From Dermatemys mawii (Eukaryota > Chordata > Testudines > Dermatemydidae), in contig ML677335.1 in NCBI GenBank assembly GCA_007922305.1, positions 41,106,949 through 41,170,948 of the forward strand: a DNA stretch of 64,000 nucleotides, in the 5' to 3' direction. The translations under genes were made by a program, and so were the position numbers. Below are positions 37,031-49,226 of this stretch, piece by piece. Under the pieces are notes generated by a model. That model was given only the letters and a program-made list of their open reading frames with translations. It did no database searches and had not been told where the DNA came from. Each line of letters opens with the position of its first letter. Position 1 is the first letter of the stretch.

Positions 37031-37639
37031 TCTCTGAAAACACTTCATCCACCAATGAAATGCAGCTACTTCTGAGAAGTAAAAAAGCAGCTATTTCACA
37101 GTGCAAGACATCATTACTAACAGTTTCGGACACAGAGAAATATTTAGCACTAACAAACTGCAAGGCAAGTTTGGGTTGGTCAAGGCTAGTTAACTGCATT
37201 TTAAGTACACTCTTGCCCATGACTCCAGGACTTAACACTCCAAATACTTTATCAGTGGCGAGATCTTTTTAAAGGCACAAAATGTCAGTTAGGCACCTAA
37301 CGCTTTAAACATTAGGCTCCCACATAATAGAAAGTTAGATGCCTAACCTTAAAATATTACTCTAAAATTAACTTCTACTCTAATAAAGCCTTCTTCTAGC
37401 ACCCAGTTTCTTCTGTTACAGTGCCAACAGGACGCCAAGGGAATCTGCCAACAGGGTGAGAGCAGTAATTACAAATGTTGTAATTACCAGTGTTAGTACT
37501 ATGGATAGAATATTAAATGTAAACACAGTGAAGAATAAATTTAAATTGGAGTGAAGCCACAAGAATTCTGCTCAACTTCACTATGCCTGGATAACTACAA
37601 AGTTGAATCATTAGACAGTAGGTATTAACAGTACTACAG

Positions 37640-37860
37640 TCACATCTAGAAGAGATTTCATCCAGATACTCAGCGTGCTTTATAACCAAGAATTAAGCCT
37701 CAACACTATTGTGAAGTAGATGATAGCCATTGTTCAGGTAGAGAAACTGAGGCACAGAAGTTAAGCAGATGACATGAAGTCACAGTGAATCATTAGCAGA
37801 AGCAAGAATAGAAGCAACAAACTAGGTCCCCAGAATCCTGCTCTAATGAACGGATAATGT
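37640..37860 (+). repeat. MIR/CORE-SINE
   Basis: Carries GCTTTATAACCAAG, TATTGTGAAGTAGATGATAGCCATTGTTCAGGTAGAGAAACTGAGGCACAGAAGTTAAG and AAGTCACAGTGAATCATTAGCAGAAGC, followed by GTCCCCAGAATCCTGCTCTAATGAAC. The order and words are MIR-like. Confidence 0.7.
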
Positions 37861-40800
37861 TTCCTCCCTATCTCTTAGGCAGGCTGTAATGGGAAATTTG
37901 TGGGGTGCCCTTCTACTAAAGTTTAGAATGCAAGAGTTGCCCCCAAAAAACTGTTTTTATGAAGCTATTCATTTTGGTCATGATGGTTACTGCAATAACT
38001 AAAAAATTTTTTACCTCTCCTTTCCCACAAAACACACCACACACCTGTATGGAATAAAATGAAGTTTAAAACCATTGTTAGTTCAAAATGTAATCCCACC
38101 TAAGTGCACTGGATCAACTGACTTTGGTGGTTCTTACAAATGCTGATTCTGTATTGAAAGTGCTATATTAATTTGACTACTGCTAAAAGAAGTAACCCTG
38201 AATATCAAGTGATACATTTCATAGAATTTTTTTCTTGTCTTGGTCTTTCATATACATAATTTTCACAAAGATTAATTTATCCATTTGGTCTTTGTAATCT
38301 CTCTCACTGTTATGAATAATAATCTGTGTAATACAGCTGCCTTGATTCACAACCACCCAAGACTGAACATATTTTTGCCTAATGCACGTGATAATTTGGA
38401 ATAAACCTGCTAAAGAGTAATTAGCAGAGTTCTGTACCAAAGATTATGCTAAACCCTTCACTGTCATCCGCTTCTGTGTTTCAGCCACAAATGCAGTATT
38501 AACAGCAAGTGTCCTTTTAAACTTTACACTATATAACAGCATTCTTCAACTACCTAGGAAAGATACAACATGCATCTTAAATGAGCCTCATGACTAAGAG
38601 CATTAAAAGTAATTAAATAAAAATTAAATCAATCTGAAGGAGTTCCATTCCTTTAAAATACATGTAAAAATTTAGCTCCTGCCTTTTCACTGTGTGCTGC
38701 ATACTGTGTCTAAGATTAATCCCTCAGGAGTTTTTTATTTCCTATTCTGCCTATCTTTCATCTTCACCCCAGAGTAAGCAGATGGATGTGAATTCAAAGT
38801 TTTCTGATCTTTAGCACAAGTTATGGAGGGTTATCTTTGGCTGTATATCTTTCTGCTGGCAGCACTCCCTTGGTGATGAAGGATTAACCACCACAGCTGT
38901 CTCTTCCCAGAATGATGCAGTGCAGCGCTCCTCAACACGACAGCATCACTTAATCTTAATGTCCACTCTTCCAGCGCAGCCGCGCAGGACAAAGCCAATC
39001 AACATCAGATGCCACCAAGATGGACCTACTGCTTGGCCCTGGAGTCTTTCACCCTCATACATCTATTAATCAACATCATCCAGCTCAATCCCAGAGTTCA
39101 CGACTCTCAAACCACAGTTAACATAAACCCTAGTTTAGTTTAACAGTCTGAGGCATATAAAAATCTATCGGTAGAGCAAGTATGCGTATGTGAAAGCACA
39201 GTGCATGTTTAAATTATTATTTGTGGAGAATGGTTCATCTGGATGAACTTTGGGTCTATCCAGTTTTAAAAGTTAATTATATTTGTCTGAATTCCTAATT
39301 TGGGGTAATTTGCTTTAACAAAGAAAGCTGCCACATTTTTATCACAGACTACCGCATGCCTGGAAAGGCTTTAGAGGACATAGCCTACGATATAGTAGTT
39401 ATGAAATTTTTATTAAGAACTGCACAAGCCCACAAATAGTAAATACATTTTTATATTGCTGAAAATTCCTTGATCTCAAATCACACACTTTCACAACAGT
39501 ATATTATTGTGTCAAGAATTATTTTTCCTACTTTAACTTACCATATGAAGACTATTTAGTCCTCTTTTTTTCCTGGCTGCACAGCAATTATAATATAGTA
39601 CCTTCTTTTTTATACATATTATATATAAAGGCTAGCAAAGTTTTCAAAAGCAAATGCAATAAAATAGTAAATTATAGACAGTTTACTAAACAAATGCAAC
39701 CTAGTTAAATTTAGAAAAATCTTCACTTTTGCTTACATTTGCAATTTTACTGCTGAACTACTGGTATTTCTTACTTATGCAACATTAAAATGTATAAGAA
39801 ATCCTCTTGTGTGCTATATGCAGCAACTACTCTTGATTTATAATGCCCAATTTAGGAAAAAAACACAACTAAACCTGATTTAAATCACAGATTACTCTGT
39901 AAAACACAAGCAAGGAACTATTCCAAATTCTAAATGTAATTTAAACATATTTATATTTTACAGTGATATATTTTCCCCACTCCTTGTCTTACTACTGTAA
40001 ACTTTCTGTAATTATATAAGCAATTTCCCTGAGGTCACAACATTGATCACAGTTATATATTGCTCAAGTATTACAAAACACAGCTAACAGTAAAATATTG
40101 CTGGACATCACTTATTTTGTATATAAAAAATAAAAAAACTGAGGTGCACGAGCGGCAAATTTTGCAGTAAAGTCCTTCCAATAGATTAGTCAATTCCTGA
40201 CTACCTCACCCTTTGCTGATTATTGTTAGTTCCAACCAAAAGAGTTCTTGTATTTTCACACATGAAAATGTGTAGGAAATAAATAGCGTGAGTTAAAACA
40301 TAGGAAATAACTTAAATGGCAGCAGAAACTTTGCCAAAACATCACACCTATTTATATTATTCTTTACCTGCACTGAGGTCACACTATCTCTGTTCCCTTA
40401 GAAAAGGTCACTGTGGCCAGGGACTCTCAGTATTAAAATACCCCACTGGACCTCAGCTCAATTTTTAATGCTTCTGGTTTAGCTGGAGTTCTCACACACT
40501 TAATGAGAGGTGAGTTCGCAGCTCTCAATGCACTATGCAAATAGACGTTATTTAGGAGCAGTTAGTGTTGGCATGTTGCACAGCTGAGCTGATGCACCAG
40601 TCACAGTACGTTAGTTAACAAATGCAAGACTCTCCTTTGCACAGATGCTTAAAAAGAAATGACAGGAAAACGCAGAGGTGAAAATAGGGAGAAGGCTGCA
40701 AAAACAATATGCTTTTAACAGGGTTTCACCAAGAGCTGTAATAAAGAGTGGAAAGAAGCCATTCACTGGACTCTCTGTGCACTTCAGGAGTGGGAGATCA

Positions 40801-41036
40801 TACAGCCTTCAGCATTTGTTGTATTTTACAACCCCACAGTAGATTTGGGGAGATTGCAAGAGGTTATGAAAAAATGTAACATTTTACTAGGAAGAATTTC
40901 AAAATTCTTATTCACAAGCCCTATCAGAGGAAGTGCCTTTAAGACCACTATATTATCGTAACCCAAGAACTTCAGCTTGTTAATTGTGGGCTACAGCAGA
41001 ATGTGACTATGTGCAGCAAGCTGCTAGAACCCCTGG
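37861..41036. other. no feature seen
   Basis: A/T-rich. The stretch 38880-39130 is locally CpG-containing and more balanced, but no open frame or repeat was recognised there. Confidence 0.4.
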
Positions 41037-41125
41037 GCCTGATTTTCTGATGTGCTGAATGCACCTGTAGTCCCAGTGCAGTTGTGGATGCTCAGCATTT
41101 TTGGAAAATTATGCCACTAAACTGG
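41037..41125. repeat. ancient 'cctgatttttc' palindromic repeat
   Basis: GGGCCTGATTTTCTGATGTGCTGAATGCACCTG and TGGATGCTCAGCATTTTTGGAAAATTATGCC are imperfect inverted halves around CCCAGTGCAG. This is an old amniote repeat type. Confidence 0.45.
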
Positions 41126-42082
41126 AACATCACAAGTGGCAACTTTAAATTGCAGAACCCAAAGAGGCATTGCTGTACTATGTTGTTCAGTCTATTGTAG
41201 CTCAGTTCTGCAGCGAGTGTGATTTAGAGATGGATCTTATGTAAATAAGAGTGGCAAGTTGTTCCACTGACCACTCTGAAACCAAATGTGGAAATATAAA
41301 TGACAGTTCTGGGTCCAATAATTTTTTTTTAAAAAAAAACTCACTGTCAAATGTGTAGTGTATTCTGAAGTGCTTTGCCATTGGCAGTATGATGTTTTGA
41401 AGCTTTCGGGACACATATACAAAATTCCATCAATGAAAGATAAGCATGAGAATTTTCTTTAAAAAAAAAAATAACAGAACAAAAAAAAACACACCACACC
41501 ACCCTGATTTTGAAAGAATTCCAGTATGGCTTGCTTGCTCAAACCAGCAGCATCAACATGAATACACTTCTGGTATCGTATATGGTATATCTACAAATCA
41601 CACACTGGGCAAGGTGCATATCTTTGCAGAAAACCAGATCCTACTCCGTGCAAGACACACGGTTTCAATAGTTGTAGGGCCTAAACCATCTACCCAATCG
41701 AACTGTGCATGTCAGATATACAGTGTGAAACAACATGCACTTAGTGACCTGGGTGAAAACATCCACCATCAACTGCTTTAAAAATTCATGAGAAGCAACT
41801 AATTGTTCAACTTGATGATTCAACCAGTGTCTGAAAGCTATACCCCTTCCAGAGTTGGTCAAGTTTTTAGAAAGAAAACTTCTTCCTTTATAAAACTATG
41901 CCTGACTGCACAGAAGGAGAACGTTTATGCAAGACGTTTTAGAAATCACTCAGATTTCCAGATTCATTGTGAGTGCTGTACTGTAACCTGCATAGATGAC
42001 ACCGGGGCACTAATAAGAAAGCATAGTAGCCTGGTCTCATGGATCCAAAATGTAAGAACTATTGCTTCATGGCTTCACTTAC
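41126..42082. other. no supported feature
   Basis: The plus frames at 41446-41781 and 41803-42105 are open but have no domain. Oligo-T/A runs lie at 41320-41338 and 41460-41490. Confidence 0.4.
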
Positions 42083-42215
42083 GTGAATCACACTCTTGCT
42101 GCTAAGTAAGTTCTTCACAGAAGAGTCTACTTCATTGAAGGCATCCAATAAATTCTCAGCTTCGGACTCTGCCATACAATGATATAGGTTCCCTGCACCA
42201 GCAACTGCCTTCAAA
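42083..42215 (-). other. candidate internal coding exon, unidentified gene
   Basis: On the minus strand ATTGCAG (complement of 42216-42222) precedes 133 nt that are open in one frame. A textbook donor GTAAGT (complement of 42077-42082) follows. After one leading base it encodes 44 residues, beginning LKAVAGAGNLYHCMAESEAE and ending NLLDAFNEVDSSVKNLLSSK then SVIH. The composition is like a soluble helical protein. The exon would start with a split codon and end in phase 0. An open stretch of 44 codons occurs by chance about 12 percent of the time, so the combination with a perfect donor is suggestive only. The pyrimidine tract before the acceptor is weak. No family was recognised. Confidence 0.35.
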
Positions 42216-43445
42216 CTGCAATGTGGTCGTTGTCATAGGTGAAGTGTCGGCACCACCTGAAGTGATTTTGGGGGCCATTTACTGCCTTTCTGATATCCCT
42301 AGGGACCTAAATGAAATGGAAATGGACTCTTCTCTCCAGGGATTGAATAAGAATTTTTTTCTATTCACAACAAAGAGTAAGTATTCATCAGATAAGACTG
42401 GACAGTGATCTTCCCAAGTGCAACTGTGGTTAGCTCTTGATTCAGAATTTATCAAAGGAATTGAGGAGCTTGTCAAAGAACCAGTGAAAACTCCATTAAA
42501 ATCTGAGAAGCTTCAAAAATCTGTTGCAGGAAACTTTTCCTGAAAAGCTCAGAGAAAAGAGGTGATCACCAAACCCTTCATACAAGATACTGCTGATTCA
42601 GCATCACTGACTCTGCTATTTCCAACAGAAACTAACAGACTTCTCAGCTGTCGTGTGTTTTCCTAAGACTTTCCCTCATCAGAAATTTAGCAGATTTTGG
42701 TTCTATTATCCAAGTTTTAGTTGCAAAAAACCTGGAAAGCTTATGCTTTGTTCTTCCTATCTCCATAAGAAAGGTTCTTCTTCAATACCAGCAATAATAT
42801 GTATGTATAGCAATGACACTATCAAAAATTATTTGAGACTACATATTTCGCAATTCAACTGAGTGTAGAACACACCTCTTCAGAAACATAGGTGTACCCA
42901 CTTCATTGCAAATGTATTTTTGCTTATCCCTCACTTAAAACTGAAGGTGATTTTTGCATTATGATGATTTCTGGTATGGTTATGATTACAAGTGGTCTTC
43001 TATTCATAGAGTTAGAGGTCTGGTGGGTAGGAAACGCTCTGCAACCTTCTTAGTAGGGAAGGAAGTTCTACAGATTAGATCAGGCTTTCTCAAACTTTCT
43101 GAAGTAAAAAGAGCTTTTCCAGGAAGAGAATGGTAGCAAAATGAAAGCAAGGATGGGGCCACAAGCTTTTAGACACAGACTCACCTAGTAAAGAAAATTA
43201 AGATTAGCTTGAAAACTTCTTGAAAACTTACTAGGTACCAATACTGACAACCAGCTTCATAACTCCTCTATTCTTTTGGGTCAGGCTGCATTGTCAAAGC
43301 CATATACTGGTATAAGCAAAACATCAGTTTTCCAAGATTTTTTTTTTTTATAAACTCCATTCATTTTTTAAAAAATTTCCCAAGTCAGGCACTCATTTAC
43401 ACATACACAGAGGCCACCACAGAAAAAAGACTTCAAAGAAACAAG
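42216..43445. other. no supported feature
   Basis: A second minus-strand acceptor-donor pair (about 43231-43284, open for 17 codons) was noted but is weak. Otherwise no repeat or gene was recognised. Confidence 0.35.
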
Positions 43446-43725
43446 GTCTACACTACACTGCGTCAGCATAGCAAAATCACCATGGCTATCCCAGCATAAC
43501 TTCATACTGTGGATGCAGCCTACAATGACATTTTTTTTTCCCCAGTTGGTATAGGAATACCACCTCCCCAAAGGACAGCAGCTACATTGACAGAAGCATT
43601 CTTACATCAACATAGTTGCATGTACACTGCAGGTTAGGTCACCATAGCCAGTCAGAAGTGTAGATTTTTCACACCTCTCACCCAACTAGCTATGTCAACC
43701 TAATTTTTAAATGCAAAGCAGGGCT
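43446..43725. mobile_element. Harbinger-like MITE
   Basis: Begins GGTCTACACTACACTGCGTCAGC and passes through ACATTGACAGAAGCATTCTTACATCAACATAGTTGCATGTACACTGCAGGTTAGGTCACCATAGCC. It ends GTGTAGATTTTTCACACC...CTATGTCAACCTAATTTTTAA. It matches a MITE that I recall as very abundant in turtles. It is diverged, and the TSD is not resolved. Confidence 0.6.
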
Positions 43726-44190
43726 GGACTGTAACATGAAAAAAAAAAAAATCTAACACCTGCAAATAGCACAGACTGAGCTGAAGCAGCAAACAATTTT
43801 GTAATGTAGTGTTGTGTCATTAACACAAGACTACACATAAAAATATTCAGCACAGAATCTCCATTGGTGAGTGATGTTATTTTAGAAAAAAAACTAGGAG
43901 TTACTACATTGCACTTATCACTGTGGTCACTACACCTAATAGTACCTCACAGAGAATACAAACTGTAAAAGTCTGGACTTGATTTAACTTATACTGGGCC
44001 TCCAGTTGCTGTGAGGGAGGCCTGCACACCCCGTTTTGACTGATGTAAGGAATACCACCAACCAGGAAGAAGCCAAAGATCCTATTTCAACAGCTGTAAA
44101 TGATAACTAACGTCTATGAAGGGGGCTCTATCCGGAACTTTAATGGTAAGGAGACTAGAGCTGCTATTTATGAAAGCCTATCTTGTAAGG

Positions 44191-44475
44191 CAGTGGTCCC
44201 CAATGCGGTGCCCTCAGGCACCATGTCGACCGGTGGGGCATTTGTGTGTGCCTGCGGGAGTCTGTCCACCATAATGCCGCCAAAGTGCCTTTTTGCGGCC
44301 AAGAGCACATTCTTGCTCTGCCGCGTTCTCTTGAGCATGGTGACATGTCTGCTGAAATGCTGGCAAAAACGGAAGCAGGCACTTCAGTGACATTTCGGCG
44401 GACATGCCCCCAGGTGAAAGAGGACGCAGCAGAGAAAGAATGTGCTCTTGGCCGTAAAAAGGTTGGGGACCACTG
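44191..44475. mobile_element. non-autonomous hAT element (285 bp)
   Basis: TIRs CAGTGGTCCCCAA and TTGGGGACCACTG are perfect. The flanks ttgtaagg (44183-44190) and ttgcaggg (44476-44483) agree at 6 of 8 positions. It contains an internal inverted duplication around GCGGCCAAGAGCACATTC and TGTGCTCTTGGCCGTAAA. The 212-codon minus frame 44164-44802 runs across the element and is not a gene. Confidence 0.88.
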
Positions 44476-44483
44476 TTGCAGGG

Positions 44484-46487
44484 TATAGGCCAGGGATTCT
44501 GTTTTGAGGGGGAAATTATGTATGTTCAAGGGGTGTACGGGAAGACAAACTACAGAGAATATCCAAAGGGTATGTGGGTTGCTCCCATAGTGAAAAGGGT
44601 GGCCACACAAGTTTGTGCTTGAGTTAACACCACTGTTGTAGTAACTGCTTATTAAACTGACTAGTGCATAACCGGTACTTTTTAAAATATTTTTACTTCT
44701 GTCACTAACAGTTAAAGTGCTTAAAACATTAAGTAAATTCCAGCCTGAACACTGAATTTGGTTAAACTCACACAAGATAGTAAACTGCCTGCTAAATGAC
44801 AATATCTGATTGGTGCCTCTCTTAGCCAGAGCTGTATCATTGCCCTCATACAGTGTTTAGATGCATCGTCTTTTAGACAAGCTACCAAATCAAAATCCTG
44901 GCCACTTGTGGCTGTTCAAGTGTCTAGCAGAGGTACTTTTTGGTAACATTAGGGATTTTTTTAATTCTAGCAACCTGGAAAACTCCAATTTAGTTAGTTA
45001 CGCATTTACTCTATAATCCTATGAGCTTCCAGTTGCAGATAACATTCACCACTTTTTGTTCTTAGGGGCTCCAGCACCAGCCTCTAAGCTGCTTAATGCT
45101 GTCTCAGACAAACAGAGAACACAACTTTGTACAATCAGTAAAATCTGCAAAATGCAAGTTTGCATCCAGCGTAATATAAAATATCATCATTAATAAAGGC
45201 AGGCAGTTGCAACCAGCTGTGGCCAGCAGCAAAAATAAGTATCATGAGGAGTCTGCTGGTTGTGTCTTCCAGTTTTCAAGGACCACCTACCACAAAAGAA
45301 TACTGGGAAAGTCTCCTTTAAAAAGAGTAAACTCATGCTGGATAGTAATTCAGAGAGCAGTCAGAAAGCAGGAAAAAGACTAAACCAAAAGGGGGCTGAA
45401 TTCCCATCTTTCTGGGGACACTGGAAACTAGTGTGTCACAGGACAGAGATGACACCTGACTGTCTTTATTGTGTTTGACTCAGATAATGCATCCGGGGCC
45501 TTAACCGATGTCCAGTGAATATTGGGCAAATATGGATGAAAGCCAGCTGAATGAAAATCAATTCAAACATGGCTGCTCCAATAACGATGGTTAGGGGAAG
45601 CAGCCTTAGGACATGGCAGTGTAATTTCAACCCCTCTATTTGGTAGTGCTGCCTACCATGGGTAACTTGGTTTTGCAACCTCAGGGTTTTTTTGGTGGGG
45701 AGGGGGCATGGAGAGAGGTGATTAGACTTCTCCCAGCATTTGTTGTATGATCCTAGTAAACAGATCAGGAATATTTTTCCAGATGTTTTAGGAACTAGGA
45801 TTGATCAGCGGGAGCCTCTAGTCATTACTGATTAACAGGTTTCAAACCAACACCCAAAGGCATGCCCAGCCCTCTTCTCCACTCCTCAGATCTCCCCCAA
45901 TATTTCTTTTGTTTGTCCTGCTTTTCGGGACAGTGAGGAGGGGTTCATTTGTTTCTTCTTTGTTTTCCTTTCTCCTTTGTAAAAAGGTGTTACAAATTTG
46001 TTTCATCTGAACCACTGTAGCATGACAGTGCTCACCAGTTAACACACCTAATTAAACCGTTCTTTTTCTTACCATGGCACAAATTCAGGATAACGCTTTC
46101 CTAAGGCAGCCCAACTGTAATCCAGATGTGGCAAAAGTTCAGGCTAACCTGGTGTGATGTTTCTATTAGCGAACCTTTTCCTACGTCGTAAAATTCCTTG
46201 CCTATTTTTCACTGCTTATTTAACCTTAAGTCCTAATTTAAGTTTTGTTTTTTGTTTTTTTTTTTTAAAAAAAGTTTATCCTGTGTATGTTACCCCCTCA
46301 GTGCAGGGCAAAAGGTTTTCTTGCCAATAGCAGCAGTTGTGAAAACAAAACTAAGAGCCTCTGCATTTTGATACTATGATTTAATCCAAACTATCTTACT
46401 GCTGACTCCTGTACACCTATCATGTTCCTCGAACTCCAATTCACATGAACATGGAATACCATTATTTCAAGGCAAAATCTCAAGAAG
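44484..46487. other. no feature seen
   Basis: Unique-looking sequence with an oligo-T/A run near 46250-46274. The frames at 45260-45678 have no domain. Confidence 0.4.
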
Positions 46488-46605
46488 AAATTAAAGCCTT
46501 GATCTTGCAAAGATTTATCAATATGTTTAATTTCAGTGAAACTATTCAAACTGTGTGAAGAGACGCATGTATGTAAATCTTCATAGAATCAGGGCCTAAA
46601 TGGTA
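46488..46605. repeat. ancient amniote palindromic repeat
   Basis: CCTTGATCTTGCAAAGATTTAT at the left mirrors TAAATCTTCATAGAATCAGGGCCT at the right. The interior is TTTAATTTCAGTGAAACTATTC. Same old family as 15105-15260. Confidence 0.45.
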
Positions 46606-49074
46606 TGTAAGAGTAACAGAAATGAGACTCCACTCCCACAACATGCTTATTATGAGGTGGCATGCTTACAAAAAACAAATGTGCTATTACTCTGCAAGTA
46701 GTCCACTTACTTCCAACTTTCCTGTCAGTAAGACTATGCATGGTAGCAAGAACTAGTCCTGGTAGAAGTTTGCAGAATCAGGTGCTTCGCCACTAATATA
46801 TGGAAGGGACAGTATGAGATTACAGAATCTAGAAATTTGTGTTTTAATCATTTGTGTTTGTTTTAATATTAAAACAATCAAACAAGAATAGATTAAGCAG
46901 AATGTTAAATTAACATGCCAGATTATAGAGCACTCATCTTGTTTTACAAAAATATTAATTGTGTATTGCTAACACAAATATCACTGGCAGCTATGTTTTT
47001 GTTCAAATTTTTAAGCATATATCTTTCAGATTTGACAGCTTTTGTAGCAGTCCAACAGATACCAAAATTGTGGCACCAGGAAGTGAAGGTCAATTACAGA
47101 AACCATCAACACAAAGGAAAAAAATGGTAGCAACCTCATGACACCCACTTAGCACACATGTAGGCCAAATTTGACACACCATCAGCTCACTTGGTCATGC
47201 CACCTGCTCAGAAAGTAGCAATCCCAAAACATTTCCTGATCTAAAAAGAAGGCCGATTGTGTCAATTGCCCAAGCAACATACTAATTTACGGAATTGCAT
47301 TGCCATAGATCAGAGAGGAAAGTACTCATCTCACCTTTGGCTGGAGATACATATATTGCTGGGAAAGGATAAACGCTAACCTAGAAATGTATGAGTGATC
47401 CTTTGTAATTAAAAAGTTGGACTCTTCTGCCAACTAAAGCAAGGAGGTGGGGTGAAGGAAGAGCAGGAAGTCTCAAACCAACTTTATTTAAAAAAATGAT
47501 CTAATAAAAATATAAAATAGGAACAAGTCTGCCCTCATTCTGAAGGCAAGGTTGGGAAATGTGAGTAAGTGAAGAGAAAGTAGTTTTTACACAGTAAAGA
47601 GTTTAATAAGGAATACTGCGGAACAGCAATAGTAGAAAAAATGGTAATACAATGATTGCCCAACTTTTAGTGCATTTTTTAGTCAAATGCTTAAACATAC
47701 TAAATCTTTGTAAGGCATTTTTTGGACTTTTAGGAAAAGGTGATATTTATATAGTCATACCATTACTTTTGATCATTTCCTTTGCAAGAAGAAATATTCA
47801 GTATTTTAAGCTTTGCTTTCAATGACAAAAACATTTAAAAGTTTTTTAAAAAATGAAAATCCATTCTTTGTTCAAAAACCTCCTCAGTTTCTGTTGTACG
47901 TGATTTATTTCAATAAAATGTTCAAGTGCAAGCATTAATAAAATTACACGTGATAAAGTGACTATTTTTTTAAAATCTGACCTGTAATAAATTTTATCAA
48001 TTCTGATTGCTGGTTATTGAAGCCATCAAAGCTTTGCCAACAATAGCCAGCAGAGGTCTATTACTGAAGTGGTATTAATATAGACATCATCACCAATTCA
48101 AAGCAGATAATAAAGGACTGACACATTTATTATCATTATTAATTAACAGTTTTCTGAGATGGAATTAAATCAATATGCTGCTCTGATATCATTTTAACTA
48201 GTTATGCAAATCAAACATTTAGAGCCCATGAACGGATATAAATGCCATTCAAAATTCACTTCACACTTATTACTGTAATATCAGAACTTTCAGGCTTTGC
48301 TAGTAAAAAAAGGACTTAATGCTCATTTAATTACACTCAGACATAAAGCTTATGGAATGAAAGTTGAAATAGCTGATTAGTTAGGAAGTCAGAGTAAGGC
48401 TATAACACTAGGGATAGACAATGAGATAATAATGTGAAAATGCAGAGCTTTTGCTCAGAGTTGTTCTGGCAGATCCTATTAAAAAAGAACAATGACATAT
48501 GTAGGAGAAAACGTTTTAAAATTACAAAGTTGAGGAATCTTTGTTAAAGCTGGGGAGAAAAAGAAACCATTAGCTGTCATGTATATAAATAGAAAAACGC
48601 TAGGTTAAATCACATTTTTCTAATTACACAATTATGATATTTAAACTTGCACATGTGAAATTTTAACTATTCATCTGCATAAATAACAACAAGTGAAACC
48701 CTGTTTGTCAGGATCACATTTTTGAGTTTATACCGCGATAGAGTCACAGTCTGAGGATTAGCAGCAAGTAGCCTGGTGAATGGCTTCTGACTGATGCCAC
48801 TGGAGGCGACTGTCTGACAAAGGGCCTACGGTAAGGTCAATGCTTAGACTGACTTGGCCAGTCATGCCAAGCCGTTGGCAACCCACACTGGCAAAATGTG
48901 CGGTGGTTCCAGCAAAACCCTTCAGCATTATGGAAAAGAGAATCTCTAAAAGGCCTTCACTATGATGGGCTGAGAATGGCTGATAAAGGAAGATTATAGA
49001 CTCAGGGGCTAGCAGTGCATAAGCCTATTTATGAATGTTTTGTAAAATGATCAAATTGCCAGAGACACACACAC
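46606..49074. other. A/T-rich unique DNA, possible regulatory block
   Basis: No repeat was recognised. The stretch 48120-48720 is rich in homeodomain-like ATTA/TAAT words and contains a POU octamer ATGCAAAT at 48204-48211. That is compatible with, but not evidence for, a conserved enhancer. A plus-strand open frame preceded by a splice-acceptor-like TATATCTTTCAG ends at 47141. Confidence 0.3.
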
Positions 49075-49226
49075 TAAACTATGGCCTACAAGCCACATCC
49101 AGCCCAGCCCCTGAGCTCTCAGCTGGGGTGGCTGTTTGGGGAGACAACCTTCCCTACCAGGCCCTCCATACAGTTGCACAACCCCGATGTGGCCCTTGGG
49201 CCAAAATGTTTGCCCACTCCTGCTCT
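49075..49226. mobile_element. decayed hAT fragment
   Basis: AAACTATGGCCTACAAGCCACATCCAGCCC near the left and GGGCCAAAATGTTTGCCCACTCCTG at the right correspond to a hAT family whose intact ends read CAGGGGTGGGCAAAC. The left TIR is truncated or mutated, and no TSD is visible. Confidence 0.6.

Noticed and set aside
43231..43284. Minus-strand acceptor-donor pair open for 17 codons
   Set aside because: Too short, with a poor acceptor; expected often by chance.
44164..44802. 212-codon minus-strand frame
   Set aside because: Runs through the hAT element at 44191-44475 and into unrelated flank; no domain, no splice sites.
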